DNA of 64,000 bases from an uncultured Faecalibacterium sp. (GCA_934503275.1 CAKSVD010000005.1:1-64000); one strand, 5' to 3'. Positions 1 to 8,530 are shown, counted from the stretch's first letter. Notes: generated from the letters alone by a model not told the origin. Numbers and translations: made by a program.

Positions 1-40
1 TGCGAAAGACCAAGGTGGCTTAAAAGGAAACGCTACTGAA

Positions 41-84
41 AAAAGTTCATCGGATGCATAGAAAACTGCATCGGATGAACTTTT
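41..84 (-). terminator. Intrinsic terminator reading leftward
   Basis: A perfect 17-bp stem pairs 41-57 with 68-84 around a 10-nt loop. On the minus strand the stem is followed by a T run, so it ends leftward transcription. It lies just beyond the 27-bp repeat at 99-125 and a minus-strand TAG at 91-93. Confidence 0.75.
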
Positions 85-90
85 GTGTCC

Positions 91-250
91 TAAGCTCCCT
101 GCCATGAATCATGGTTGTTGATGTACATTTGATGCTTGACCTGAATAGGCAAAATCGTAGCTGCCGTTTTGGGCTCGAACCCGGCCGGTTTCCCGGCTTT
201 GCATAAAAACTCGATGCCTGTTTTAAGGGGCTGATTTTGGCTCTGCACAT
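91..250 (-). pseudogene. Short reading frame ending in INNHDSWQGA, probable gene remnant
   Basis: On the minus strand an open frame of about 50 codons ends with INNHDSWQGA and a TAG at 91-93, seven bases before the leftward terminator at 41-84. A stop followed directly by a terminator is what the 3' end of a real gene looks like. I do not recognise the family and see no good ribosome binding site, so it is most likely the remains of a longer gene broken on its 5' side. The INN-DSWQG stretch is the part repeated at 13523-13549. Confidence 0.3.
99..125. repeat. 27-bp repeat, left copy
   Basis: This segment matches 13523-13549 at 26 of 27 positions in the same orientation. It contains the near-palindrome CCATGAATCATGG. 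Both copies sit 13-15 bp from a long stem-loop on the same side. They could be attachment-site-like ends of a 13.4-kb segment, or the shared 3' end of two related transcripts. Confidence 0.6.
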
Positions 251-360
251 TTTTGCACACTATCTACAATGACCCGCTTGGCTATGCCGATTTGATTTTG
301 AATGGTGACCCGGAGAAATACTTGAAAACCGTGACCGAGAGCCATGGGTTGGAGGATTAA
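235..360 (+). pseudogene. C-terminal fragment of an unidentified protein
   Basis: A frame without a start opens after a stop at 232-234 and ends at TAA 358-360. Its last residues, IYNDPLGYADLILNGDPEKY and on to the end, read like a genuine protein C-terminus, and a good terminator follows at 366-400. The upstream part of the gene is missing. It faces the truncated MerR regulator across the shared terminator. I cannot name the family. Confidence 0.4.
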
Positions 361-365
361 AGGGA

Positions 366-400
366 ACGCCGTTCCAAAAGCAACTGGAACGGCATTTCTT
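366..400. terminator. Bidirectional terminator between two gene remnants
   Basis: GCCGTTCCA at 368-376 pairs with TGGAACGGC at 385-393 across an 8-nt loop, with A-rich sequence on the left and T-rich on the right. It sits between the plus-strand fragment ending at 360 and the minus-strand fragment ending at 399. Confidence 0.7.
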
Positions 401-656
401 ATCTTTCGATATTCGGCATCTTCTGTCCACGCAGCTCCTGTCGGGTGGCACGGAACTGCTCCGGCACGTCCGCATCGGTCATCGCACCGGGGACATCCAC
501 CGTCCCAGCGGCTTTGGCGGCTTCACAGAACCAGCATTTATACTCCACGGTCTCCAGCGTGTGCTGTAACTGCTGAATCTGCTGGGTGAGCACCTCGCGC
601 TGATGCCGGAACATTTCCAGCCGGGTGTCAATGGTGTCACCGTTTGATCCGAACAA
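399..656 (-). pseudogene. Truncated MerR-family regulator (C-terminal coiled-coil part only)
   Basis: The 85-codon frame contains the dimerisation helix and the C-terminal signature of MerR regulators: DTRLEMFRHQREVLTQQIQQ, then a region ending in CWFCEAAKAAGT. The usual N-terminal helix-turn-helix of about 75 residues is absent: a stop lies a few codons upstream of 656 and the sequence beyond is unrelated. Full-length relatives are about 130-150 residues, so roughly half the protein is lost. It cannot bind DNA in this form. It is one of several fragments in the first 9 kb and suggests deletion or insertion events at the edge of a mobile element. Confidence 0.6.
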
Positions 657-1087
657 AGTTCCTACCCCTGTTTATGCAGCGGTGTTGACGAAAAGTCGGT
701 ATCGCGTCCGGTCGGCTCATGAAATTTTCAAGGTGAGTTCCAACATAAAGAGAAAACCGCCCACGCAGCGCAGCGATGGATTTTGTCGGGTGAAGTAAGC
801 GGCAAAATGAATCGGGTGTGTTGCGGGGCGGTAAATTCTTTTGCGGACTTTCCCTCACTGAAGTGGTGGGTCTCACGGTGATAACCAACCACTTTCTGTG
901 GCTGTGTTCAAAATGAACACGACCACATCTTGTGGATGGCTTGTAACCAATCCACAAAATCAGTGGGACTTTCGGAAATAATGGCATGTTCTCTGCAAGG
1001 TGTCAACACTTTAGGAGAATGAATACATGAAATAGGCAAAACATACACAGTACAAGTGGAAAGCAACACTGTGTTTTAGAAAAACTC
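657..1087. other. Non-coding region with a cluster of three hairpins, oriT-like
   Basis: No convincing gene lies in these 430 bases. Between 861 and 957 three inverted repeats follow each other: AAGTGGT/ACCACTT (861-867, 888-894), GTGTTCA/TGAACAC (904-910, 914-920) and TTGTGGAT/ATCCACAA (930-937, 950-957). None has a T run, so they are not terminators. Clusters of this kind occur at transfer origins and at the non-coding ends of conjugative elements. The surrounding fragments make a mobile-element origin plausible, but no relaxase gene is in the window. Confidence 0.35.
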
Positions 1088-2353
1088 TTAATTCTCGCAG
1101 TTCAATCGAACTTTCACGGTAAACGTTCCATTCTTCTTTTCGGCATAAAAATCGCCATCGCTTTCCTTCACCACACGTTGTACATTTTTCAGCCCATATC
1201 CATGATGGCTGCCAACCCGAAGGCTGCGCGAGATATCACTGTATGGATTGTCAAGGCGGTAGAAAAGGCTTCGATACTGTTTGCGCAGCTGCAAATGGAT
1301 TTTTCGTTGTTCTGGCGGCAAGCCACAACAAGCTTCAATTGCATTGTCGAATGTGTTTCCAATCAGGATGCTTAAAGATAACGGAGATATAGATAGAACT
1401 TCTGGAATCGTTACGTCCAGAGTGACTTTGATGCCGTTTTCTTCTGCTGTATGTAAATACTGATTCAACAGTGCGTCCACAACTGGATTTCCAATCGTAG
1501 AAATATTTTTGGAACGTTCAAAGGCATCCGTTGCATCTCGTACAATTTTGTGAAGTTCTTCGGAATTCCCACGCCCCGCCACCGCCTGCATTGCCAGAAT
1601 ATATTTTTTGATGTCGTGCCAAAGGGCTCTTGTTTCTTCTTGCCGTTCCTTTAGCTGCTGGTAATACTCCATCTGCAAGCGATATTGCTGCTCGTTAAAT
1701 TCCGCTCTGAATTTTTCCTGCTCATTTTTTCGGAGGGCTTCCACATAGAAAACGATTAGGATATTCATTAAGAGGAGTACCACCATCAAGCCAATCAGAT
1801 AGTCTGGAAAATTTTCATCCGCCGCATGGTACTGTACCACATAACAAACTGCGATACTGGCAATTTGGATAGCGATGATCGGCAGCAGCCAAAGAATACG
1901 AAGAACATTTTCTTTTCGACTGAAAAAATGCGAGATTAAAACAACCAATGGAATCTGTATCAGATTTGAGAACACCACATAAATCAGTCTGGCTGATCCT
2001 GCTCGCATTAGGATATCTGTGTCCGGGATGCGCAGTCCGATAAGAAGCATTGCAAGAACTTCAACCACTGCAATCAACGTAAAAAACGCAGCACTTGCAA
2101 AGATAGCTTGCCATATTTGTACTTCATAAAACAGAATTGCCAGAAGAAAACCTCCCAGCAGAAGGTAAATCGTTCGTGGCATCACCCAAGTGGGAAATAG
2201 GCTCAATATACATTGCCCAGCCATTAGAAGCACAATATAAAGATAAAACCATCGTGAAGATATTTCTTTTTTCTGGAATAAACGGTCAACAAAAAGTACG
2301 AGCAGCGCAATGTTGGCAAAACTCCCGGCAAATTCAACAAAATAATATATCAT
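1088..2353 (-). CDS. AgrC/ComD-like sensor histidine kinase (GHKL family)
   Basis: This 421-residue protein is an integral membrane histidine kinase of the quorum-sensing type. About six hydrophobic segments fill residues 1-200. A helical dimerisation region follows, with the phospho-acceptor motif LWHDIKKYI. A GHKL ATPase domain at the C-terminus shows the N box NTFDNAIEAC and the glycine box GYGLKNVQRV. Its ATG overlaps the stop of the response regulator (2350-2353), so the two are translationally coupled. The family senses secreted peptides made by AgrB and AgrD; here AgrB is truncated and no AgrD is visible, so the ligand is unknown. AT-richer codon use than the window average suggests acquisition. 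Confidence 0.88.
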   Translation of the reverse strand: MIYYFVEFAGSFANIALLVLFVDRLFQKKEISSRWFYLYIVLLMAGQCILSLFPTWVMPRTIYLLLGGFLLAILFYEVQIWQAIFASAAFFTLIAVVEVLAMLLIGLRIPDTDILMRAGSARLIYVVFSNLIQIPLVVLISHFFSRKENVLRILWLLPIIAIQIASIAVCYVVQYHAADENFPDYLIGLMVVLLLMNILIVFYVEALRKNEQEKFRAEFNEQQYRLQMEYYQQLKERQEETRALWHDIKKYILAMQAVAGRGNSEELHKIVRDATDAFERSKNISTIGNPVVDALLNQYLHTAEENGIKVTLDVTIPEVLSISPLSLSILIGNTFDNAIEACCGLPPEQRKIHLQLRKQYRSLFYRLDNPYSDISRSLRVGSHHGYGLKNVQRVVKESDGDFYAEKKNGTFTVKVRLNCEN

Positions 2354-3048
2354 CTTCCCAAATAAGCGTTAAAGTTCTGATTAAACTCCTGACGCTTCCT
2401 CCGACTGATCGGCAATTGATTTCCACTGGACAGAACAACTGTCGTTCCAGTGGCATAGACAATATGCTCCATGTTGACAAGATAGCTTTTATGCGGTGAA
2501 GCAAAGCACCTTTTCGGCAACTGTTCTAAGGCTTCTGGAATCGTCATTCGCAGAGTGAGGTCTTGCCCTTTACAATGGATCAAAACTTTATGCCCATGGC
2601 TTTCCAGATAATAAATTTCCGCTGTCTCCAATGAGAGCGTAGCTCCTTCATATTCAACGGTAAAGTGTTTGGAATGCAATTCTTGGACAACTGCATCCAT
2701 TGCAGCAGTAAAAAGCGATTCATCAAGTGGTTTCACCAGATAACGGAATGCAATGCCATACCCCTGCACAGCGTATTCATGCCGCTTTGTAACAAAGATC
2801 ACCAACGGATGTTTTTCCATCTGTGTTAAGGTTTGTGCCATCTGAAATCCGTTTGAAGGCATTTCGATGTCGAGCAGCAGAAGATCGAAGAACTTCTTTT
2901 TTAGCTGCAAATCACTTAAAAGCATTGCACCGTCTGTGTAATTCTCAATGTCAAAGTTGCCATGGACATCATATCGCTTGACGCTTTGAACAATATCTTC
3001 AAGCTCTGACGGTTCATCATCGCAGACTGCAATTCGATACCTCGTCAT
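2350..3048 (-). CDS. LytTR-family response regulator (AgrA/ComE-like)
   Basis: The receiver domain spans about residues 1-120, with acidic pocket CDDE near residue 9 and phospho-acceptor Asp in LLLLDIEMPS. A LytTR DNA-binding domain follows (KRCFASPHKSYLVNMEHI; ISRRKRQEF near the end). The ATG at 3048 is chosen because GGAGG lies 8 nt upstream; a GTG at 3063 would overlap that site. It forms an operon with the kinase that follows. Two direct repeats typical of LytTR binding sites lie upstream at 3125-3157, so it probably regulates its own promoter and the divergent genes. Confidence 0.9.
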   Translation of the reverse strand: MTRYRIAVCDDEPSELEDIVQSVKRYDVHGNFDIENYTDGAMLLSDLQLKKKFFDLLLLDIEMPSNGFQMAQTLTQMEKHPLVIFVTKRHEYAVQGYGIAFRYLVKPLDESLFTAAMDAVVQELHSKHFTVEYEGATLSLETAEIYYLESHGHKVLIHCKGQDLTLRMTIPEALEQLPKRCFASPHKSYLVNMEHIVYATGTTVVLSSGNQLPISRRKRQEFNQNFNAYLGR

Positions 3049-3083
3049 TTTGTCGTCCTCCACAAAGTAATGTTGCTGACACT

Positions 3084-3112
3084 ATTATAAACGGTACATT
3101 TGCGCCTGACAA
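3084..3112 (-). promoter_or_regulatory. Promoter of the agr-like two-component operon
   Basis: On the minus strand TTGTCA (3107-3112) and TATAAT (3084-3089) are separated by exactly 17 bp, about 40 bp upstream of the response regulator start. Confidence 0.7.
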
Positions 3113-3124
3113 GTGGTTTGACAT

Positions 3125-3157
3125 ACCACTTTTGCCGCCAAAACGACCAGTTTTGCC
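3125..3157 (+). promoter_or_regulatory. Paired LytTR-type binding boxes
   Basis: ACCACTTTTGCC (3125-3136) and ACCAGTTTTGCC (3146-3157) match at 11 of 12 positions and are spaced 21 bp, two helical turns. This is the arrangement bound by LytTR regulators such as AgrA. They lie between the divergent regulator operon and the agrB remnant, close to a possible plus-strand -35 (TTGATT, 3165). Confidence 0.6.
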
Positions 3158-3228
3158 AAAGGTCTTGATTTCAAAAAATTCTATGGTACATTGAAATTGA
3201 AGATTGACAGGCTGGGAGCAACATTACA

Positions 3229-3417
3229 ATGTGGGAACGTACATTTTCTCAAAAAATTGTAGATAAGCTATGCGAGCAAGATGTAATTGTTTCCTCCGAT
3301 GCAGCTGCATATGTTTACGGATATGAGCTGCTCATCTTAGCTATTATAAGCATCCTAATTGTTGAAAAGGGCATGATTCATATTGTTATGTTGATTGCTC
3401 TTGATTATACAGATTAA
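3229..3417 (+). pseudogene. Truncated AgrB-like peptide-processing membrane protein
   Basis: The first 43 residues resemble the N-terminus of AgrB: FSQKIVDKLCEQDVIV, then YVYGYELLILAIISILI entering the first membrane helix. Functional AgrB proteins are about 190-210 residues and carry a catalytic His and Cys. Here the frame ends after 62 codons without them. A ribosome site (GGGAG, 3213-3217) precedes the ATG. The remnant sits downstream of the LytTR boxes, where agrBD would be expected, so I read this as a decayed agr locus whose signal-producing half has been lost. Confidence 0.5.
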
Positions 3418-3436
3418 AAACAGGGAGGCGAAAATC

Positions 3437-4168
3437 ATGAAGAAAAGTTTAACCTTCTCCTTTGCTATGTTACTGGGGGTAGTAGTTCTTCTAAGTCCGG
3501 TCTCAAATGCACTTGAAGCAGATATGAGCAGTTCAATTACGTATAGGCCGGAGGATACACAGATTTGCTATGTCTCTGAAATAGATGAGGTTATAAGCAA
3601 TACGGAAATTGACAAATCGGTTCGACAAACCGTGAAGGAACGAGCCCGCACCGGAGCAACTTTCTACTCTATAACACCAGAATCGCAGGAGCAGATCGAG
3701 CAGCTGTTCGGCGTTCATTTTGTGGAAAACGCTTTGCTGGATACCATGGAGCATAGCATTGCCCAAAAAGATCAAATAAATGTCTTTTTCAATTCCTCCA
3801 CCAAAGTCACGGAGACGGAATATACAAGATACTGGCTGGACGGAAATGTAAGTATTTCACTTTGCGCCAACACATTTTATGATGTGGATGGAATGTGCGG
3901 TTCTCAGAAAACGTATACGAAAACATTCCCTAAACAGAATTACAGCATTTCCAAAAAGCTTTACACATCGAAGTCAGGAAAGTGCTTTGAAATCTACACA
4001 GTACAGGATCGTGCTGGCTGTACAACTGCACAGTATACCATGTTCCAACACCATGCAACAGACTATGCCCTTTATGTCCGCAATGAAAATGCTCAAAAAA
4101 GTGAGACGGCTGGTATTCCAAACGATTATCTGCTGACCTTACTGGATAGTTTCTCCTTTGAAAACTGA
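3437..4168 (+). CDS. Secreted protein of unknown function
   Basis: The ATG at 3437 follows AGGGAGGCG at a good distance. Residues 1-25 form a Sec signal peptide: MKKSL, a hydrophobic core, then cleavage near SNALEA. The 243-residue protein has a mature mixed alpha/beta part with no repeat or catalytic motif that I recognise. A few cysteines (ICYVS, MCGSQ, KCFEI, GCTTA) could form disulfides outside the cell. It lies 20 bp behind the AgrB remnant and downstream of the LytTR boxes, so it may belong to the regulon of the adjacent two-component system. Confidence 0.55.
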   Translation: MKKSLTFSFAMLLGVVVLLSPVSNALEADMSSSITYRPEDTQICYVSEIDEVISNTEIDKSVRQTVKERARTGATFYSITPESQEQIEQLFGVHFVENALLDTMEHSIAQKDQINVFFNSSTKVTETEYTRYWLDGNVSISLCANTFYDVDGMCGSQKTYTKTFPKQNYSISKKLYTSKSGKCFEIYTVQDRAGCTTAQYTMFQHHATDYALYVRNENAQKSETAGIPNDYLLTLLDSFSFEN

Positions 4169-4268
4169 TCGTTTTAAGAAGCTTGGTTGCACGCTTTATA
4201 GAGTTGCAGAAGATGACGAACTCGGATTGGAAGGCAAGATGCCAACTGTCGAAATAGTATCGAAGTAA
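4164..4268 (+). pseudogene. C-terminal fragment, probable mobile-element gene
   Basis: An open frame with no start codon ends at TAA 4266-4268. Its residues DRFKKLGCTLYRVAEDDELG and the following segment look like a real protein tail. It overlaps the stop of the secreted protein gene and appears fused in by rearrangement. The family is unknown to me. Confidence 0.3.
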
Positions 4269-4300
4269 GCAGCCAAGCTGTTTTATAATGAAACGCAAAG

Positions 4301-4747
4301 ATGGCGGTACACATTGGAATAGGATTCAAAAGCCGTATGAAGAACACAGCATCAAAAAAGAAAACTTGTCTCGGATTTTTGCTGATCGTATTTTTAGCAT
4401 ATGTGGTGTGCTATCTTCTTTCTCAAACAGTGTTTCATGAAGTCTACTTGTTTGAATGGACAGCAGCCCATTATTATTTGTGTTTATGGGTTGCATCTGT
4501 TACTTTCTGTTTTCTGGAAATGTATAGAGCAGCTCTTATCACAACAGCTGGAAACTGGACAGGAATTTTGATCGGACAAGTGTTGGGCGATTTTATTATC
4601 AAAATAAACGCCACAAAAATCACGCCGGATATGTATATAGGAAAAGTATGGCAGCTCAAGGCACACTACGGAGTTTTGATTTGGCTACTCGTTTTCCTAC
4701 TTTCGTTTATTATCGGAATGCTTGTTGAAAAGAAAAATCATTGTTAA
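4301..4747 (+). CDS. Small four-helix membrane protein, unknown function
   Basis: This 148-residue protein has about four hydrophobic helices: residues 23-42, 55-72, a weaker one at 82-98, and 122-142. It has a basic N-terminus and a Lys-rich C-terminal end. The start is uncertain: the ATG at 4301 has only a weak purine stretch upstream, and an internal ATG at 4337 is possible. No catalytic motif is visible. It lies between element fragments and is followed by a terminator (4766-4804). Confidence 0.45.
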   Translation: MAVHIGIGFKSRMKNTASKKKTCLGFLLIVFLAYVVCYLLSQTVFHEVYLFEWTAAHYYLCLWVASVTFCFLEMYRAALITTAGNWTGILIGQVLGDFIIKINATKITPDMYIGKVWQLKAHYGVLIWLLVFLLSFIIGMLVEKKNHC

Positions 4748-4765
4748 AATGCGTAGTTAATAATA

Positions 4766-4804
4766 GACAGCCACCTATTTGCAAGTCGCAAGTAGATGGC
4801 TGTC
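4766..4804 (+). terminator. Terminator after the small membrane protein gene
   Basis: GACAGCCA (4766-4773) pairs with TGGCTGTC (4797-4804). Further pairing inside the loop (TTGC/GCAA) extends the hairpin, and it is followed by AGTTTTAT. Confidence 0.65.
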
Positions 4805-4821
4805 AGTTTTATCTGTATATT

Positions 4822-5004
4822 CTAATTGAAGGTCAATCCTCTAAATCTGCTATGGTCACAGCTGAGTGAGAGATAATGCTCAATCTCACCACCCAGCACA
4901 AGCTGAGCATACCCCAAGGGCTTGCTGTAGAGCAGCCAGTCAAACTCCGCCTGCTGTGCCGGAGTGTTGCCGTATTCGTCCTCAATAGCGATGCAGATAA
5001 ACAA
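4822..5004 (-). pseudogene. C-terminal fragment of an unidentified accessory protein
   Basis: A minus-strand frame of about 60 codons ends at TAG 4822-4824. It contains DEYGNTPAQQAEFDWLLYSK and GEIEHYLSLSCDHSRF, which look like genuine coding sequence. No credible start or ribosome site exists, and the sequence upstream becomes AT-rich promoter-like DNA for the ABC transporter. I take it as the left-over tail of a mobile-element gene. Confidence 0.3.
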
Positions 5005-5096
5005 AACTGTGATTATGCAACAAATTTTCTATGAATTTATGTGCAGTCATACGATGTTTTAAAACAAGTGTAACAAACTTCCTCGAAAAGCGTTAT

Positions 5097-5102
5097 TATA
5101 AT
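5097..5102 (+). promoter_or_regulatory. Likely -10 element of the ABC exporter operon
   Basis: TATAAT at 5097-5102 lies 50 bp upstream of the permease start. The -35 region (around 5074) is poor, which would fit an activator-dependent promoter. Confidence 0.4.
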
Positions 5103-5151
5103 AGAAAAATTCCTTTTCTAGGTGTGTGTAAGACATAGGGGAGGACAGCTT

Positions 5152-7647
5152 ATGAAAATCAAAGAAAGTCCATCTATCATTCTGGCGTTTCATGGGATGC
5201 TTGGCCGCAAGAAGCAGACCAGCCTATTGCTGCTTTTGCTGACACTGGTTTTCTCGTTCCTGACGGCGGCGGTGATCTACTCCGTCAGTTCTGCACAGGT
5301 ATTGCAGGACACCCGCTGTGAACTATATGGCGAATGGCAGTACCTGCGTTTGTCGGATACAGCTGCGGATGCCGCACAGGCGCAAAATGCCTTGCCCGCA
5401 TCCGCACAGGTCAGCACAGTGATCCAAAACGGAATCGTTCTCGGCGCAGACGATGGCGTGGCGGGCGGGATCGGAACGGTAGACGATACCTTTGCACAGC
5501 TGGGGCGTATCGTGCCGATCAGCGGTGATTTCCCCACCCAGCCCGATGAGATTGCCATGACGACGACGCTGCTGGATGCGCTGGGCTGCTCCTATGACGT
5601 AGGGCAGACGGTCACGCTGAAGGTGGCTGCCAATGATTACGACCCGCTGGCAGGCTCCGGCGCAGTGATGGAAAAAGCCTATACCCTGTGCGGTGTTCTT
5701 CCTGCCTATGATGTTTATTGGAATCTGAACGGCAATCTCACCGTCAGCGGCATTGTAGCAGAGCCGCTTGCCTTGGACGGGCAAAAGTTCCAGACATTTT
5801 ATTACCTGAATGCAGCCGCACCCGTGACCGCTTCGACCGACCCTGCTTTAGTGGCAAACGAGTATGCCTACCCGCAGGAGGATACCGTTTCGTTCTCCCT
5901 GCGCTTTTTACTGGTCGCAGCGATCCTAGTCAGCTTTTTTGCAGTGGCGCAGTATTTCCTGATCGTTCTGCACAAGCGTGTACATACCATCAATACCTTC
6001 CTGACGCTGGGGGCTAAAAACCGGGATCTCCGGCTCATGTGCCTGTGGGAGGCGCTTTTTGCCGGGCTTGCAGCAGTTGCCGCAGGGTTTGCACTGGGCT
6101 GTGGCGCCGCGGCAGTCGGTCTGGGGCTGCAGAAGCACCTTTCGTTCTTAGTGGTCCCCGCTGCATCTCTTGTGCCGTTGGCGGTGTTGTTTCTGCTCTC
6201 CGTACTGCTGGGCGCACTTTTGCCTGCGGTGCTGGTTCGCCCGCAGACCGCAAGACCCAAAGAGAAGCCTGCAAAAAAATTCCGCTTGGCACAGCTGCCG
6301 CTTGCACCGCAGATCGGTGTCGGCTGCGCGGTATTGCTGATCGCCGTCAGTTGTTTGTATGTCGGCTGGCGTGTCATGCTGCCATATGATCTGGATGCAC
6401 CGTATGCCTGTCTGTCCATCAAGATGAACGGAACCTCCGGGATGCCGTTTTCTCTGAAAGAGGATCTCGCTGCATTGCCCGGTGTGGAAGAGGTCTCCGC
6501 TGCAATTGATCTGACCGATATCTATACCGTGACATCAGACAAGATCCAGTCCAGCCAGATGCTTGCCGATATCTGGGTCAAGGGCAACGGTTTCTATACG
6601 GACATTTCGAACTTGATGCAAAATGCAAAAAAAGGAACGCTGAATACGATCGTCTGCGCCTTGCCGGAGGACGAACTGCGCCGCATTGCCGCAGATGCCG
6701 GCGTTTCGGACGAGGAAACAGAGACGCTGCTGGCAGGGGATTCTGTTTTGACCCTGTGGGGAGATTACTATTATGACCCCGCTGCGGATGAATATTATCA
6801 GGGCTTCCAAACGGATGGCAAAACGTTGGTTGAACCGGTTTTCGCAGCCGGAGACAAGTTGAGTATCCAATACCGGCGTTATACCGGGCAGGATGAAGCC
6901 GGGAATGAGGTCTACCGGACGTACACCGCCCAGCTGCCCATTGCCGGTGTCGTAAAGTCTGCAAGCAATTACACACTGCTGACAACAGACCGGCTCCTTT
7001 TCAGCGGCACAATTTTTGTCAGTACGGCTCTTTACCATAAAATGTTTGAGAGCGCAGGAAGTTTCTTTATGGAAAAGGAAGGATACAGCAGCCTGAACGT
7101 GAAACTGTCCGCTGGCAGCAATTTCTCTTTGCGGCGGTCTATTTCCTCCATTGCGACGCGCAGGAATGGTATCCTGAGTGCAGATAACTACGACCTGATC
7201 AGCCAGAGCTACACCGAGGGCACACAGAGCGCTTTCCTTGTCGGCATCCTTGCGGTATTCGGGGTCCTTCTGGGGTGTGCGCTGCTGGTGGTTTTGAATC
7301 TTTCAGCTTATGAAGTCCAGCAGCAGCGTCTGTCGCTTCTCCTGACGCTGGGCGTTTCCCCGAAAAAACTGGTGCTGTCCTATGCAAAGCTGCTGCTCCC
7401 GGTCATCGTTGGGACAACGCTGCTTGTGAACATCGTTGTCTATGCGGTAGTTTCGCGTATCGTTCCGATCCAGAGCATTCTCGACCTGATCCGTATTCAT
7501 ACAAGCGGACGGGTATATGCGTTCCATAAACCCGTGGGAAGTCAGATCATGGTCAGCGTTCTGCTGATGGTGTTCTGGCTGTCCGCAGCGTTGCTGCCGA
7601 TCTTCTCTTTTATTCGTAAAAAAGCATCCAAGGGGGACATCTTATGA
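5152..7647 (+). CDS. FtsX-family ABC transporter permease
   Basis: This 831-residue membrane protein has the topology of MacB/LolCE/FtsX-type permeases. One helix at about residues 25-45 is followed by an extracytoplasmic domain to about residue 240, three helices between about 245 and 380, then a second helix near 400, a second extracytoplasmic domain, and three C-terminal helices (about 695-825). The start at 5152 follows GGGGAGG; an in-frame ATG at 5122 lacks such a site. It overlaps the ATPase gene by 4 bp (ATGA). Such pairs export or extract lipoproteins, peptides or antibiotics from the membrane; the substrate cannot be told here. Confidence 0.85.
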   Translation: MKIKESPSIILAFHGMLGRKKQTSLLLLLLTLVFSFLTAAVIYSVSSAQVLQDTRCELYGEWQYLRLSDTAADAAQAQNALPASAQVSTVIQNGIVLGADDGVAGGIGTVDDTFAQLGRIVPISGDFPTQPDEIAMTTTLLDALGCSYDVGQTVTLKVAANDYDPLAGSGAVMEKAYTLCGVLPAYDVYWNLNGNLTVSGIVAEPLALDGQKFQTFYYLNAAAPVTASTDPALVANEYAYPQEDTVSFSLRFLLVAAILVSFFAVAQYFLIVLHKRVHTINTFLTLGAKNRDLRLMCLWEALFAGLAAVAAGFALGCGAAAVGLGLQKHLSFLVVPAASLVPLAVLFLLSVLLGALLPAVLVRPQTARPKEKPAKKFRLAQLPLAPQIGVGCAVLLIAVSCLYVGWRVMLPYDLDAPYACLSIKMNGTSGMPFSLKEDLAALPGVEEVSAAIDLTDIYTVTSDKIQSSQMLADIWVKGNGFYTDISNLMQNAKKGTLNTIVCALPEDELRRIAADAGVSDEETETLLAGDSVLTLWGDYYYDPAADEYYQGFQTDGKTLVEPVFAAGDKLSIQYRRYTGQDEAGNEVYRTYTAQLPIAGVVKSASNYTLLTTDRLLFSGTIFVSTALYHKMFESAGSFFMEKEGYSSLNVKLSAGSNFSLRRSISSIATRRNGILSADNYDLISQSYTEGTQSAFLVGILAVFGVLLGCALLVVLNLSAYEVQQQRLSLLLTLGVSPKKLVLSYAKLLLPVIVGTTLLVNIVVYAVVSRIVPIQSILDLIRIHTSGRVYAFHKPVGSQIMVSVLLMVFWLSAALLPIFSFIRKKASKGDIL

Positions 7648-8321
7648 AGGATAAAATTCTGGAAGCTGTACAGATCTCCAAAACCTACGGGGAAGGGGAA
7701 AGTGCGGTTCACGCCCTCAAAAATAGCGACCTGACCCTTGAAAACGGTACATTTGCGTCCATCATCGGTTCCAGCGGCAGCGGAAAATCTACGCTCCTGA
7801 AAATTCTGGGAGGACTTTTGCCGCCCACCACCGGTAAGGTGCTGCTGGACGGTCAGGACATTTATGCAATGAATGCGGAGCAGCTGGCACAGGTGCGGCG
7901 GCAAAAGATCGGCTTTATTTTTCAGGATTTCCGCCTGTTCCCGGAGTACACGGTGCAGGATAATATTCTGACCCCGTTTTATCTGGACCATAGAGCACCG
8001 GATGAACAGATGCTCCATAAGCTGACCGGAATCTTGGGCATTGCGGGCAAGCTACATTCCCGCCCCGCACAGCTTTCCGGCGGACAGCAGCAGCGTGTGG
8101 CAATCGCCCGTGCGCTGATTGCAAAGCCCCACATCGTTTTTGCAGACGAGCCTACCGGAAATCTGGATACGCGGACGGGTGAGGATACGATGCGGCTGCT
8201 GATGGAATGTGCTGCGGAGTTCGGGCAAACGCTTATCGTTGTCACGCATAACCCGGAAATTGCGCAGAAGGCGCAGCAGGTCATTCGGATCGAGGATGGG
8301 TGGATTACAGGAGATGTATAA
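7644..8321 (+). CDS. ABC transporter ATP-binding protein (LolD/MacB type)
   Basis: This 225-residue ATPase drives the permease encoded just upstream. Walker A (GSSGSGKST) is near residue 43, the Q-loop is in [12 protein letters not shown], the signature [15 protein letters not shown] is near 140, and Walker B with the family's characteristic extension is in [12 protein letters not shown]. The H-loop is VVTHNPE. Size and the TGNLD motif place it with LolD/MacB/FtsE-like ATPases. The ATGA overlap indicates translational coupling. Confidence 0.92.
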   Translation: MKDKILEAVQISKTYGEGESAVHALKNSDLTLENGTFASIIGSSGSGKSTLLKILGGLLPPTTGKVLLDGQDIYAMNAEQLAQVRRQKIGFIFQDFRLFPEYTVQDNILTPFYLDHRAPDEQMLHKLTGILGIAGKLHSRPAQLSGGQQQRVAIARALIAKPHIVFADEPTGNLDTRTGEDTMRLLMECAAEFGQTLIVVTHNPEIAQKAQQVIRIEDGWITGDV

Positions 8322-8428
8322 GTTGGACACGGGAGGCGTTTGTACAGCGTACCAGCCGGATGCCCTAGAATTACTCGATTGCGACTACTAATGAAAAAGA
8401 CATCTCTGCAAGATAATTCTAAAAAGTC

Positions 8429-8530
8429 TTGATTTTTCTACAGCGGATGCTGAGTAATCGCCGGTACATCGACGAATTGCGTTTGCGGGATGTGGTACAG
8501 CCCAATGCGATCCCGGCACTCGTATCAGGT
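8429..8530 (+). pseudogene. Fragment of a large serine recombinase
   Basis: The translation RMLSNRRYIDELRLRDVVQ followed by IPALVSGEL matches the pattern of the recombinase domain in TnpX-like large serine recombinases (NRRYIGEYRYRDV, then PAIVPEELF). Both ends of the gene are missing and the next bases belong to unrelated sequence. It marks the remains of an integrated element next to the ABC exporter. Confidence 0.5.

Noticed and set aside
160-200. GGTTCGAGCCC-like segment resembling a tRNA T-arm on the minus strand
   Set aside because: No acceptor, D or anticodon arm can be formed around it, and the pairing partners of the T-stem are wrong. It is part of the gene remnant at 91-250.
637-987. 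Minus-strand frame of 116 codons in the left accessory region
   Set aside because: It runs through the hairpin cluster, lacks a ribosome site and has no protein-like pattern; the hairpins are better explained as non-coding DNA.
5122-5151. Upstream in-frame ATG for the FtsX-type permease
   Set aside because: No ribosome site precedes 5122, whereas GGGGAGG stands at the right distance from 5152; the added ten residues would also precede the normal cytoplasmic start.
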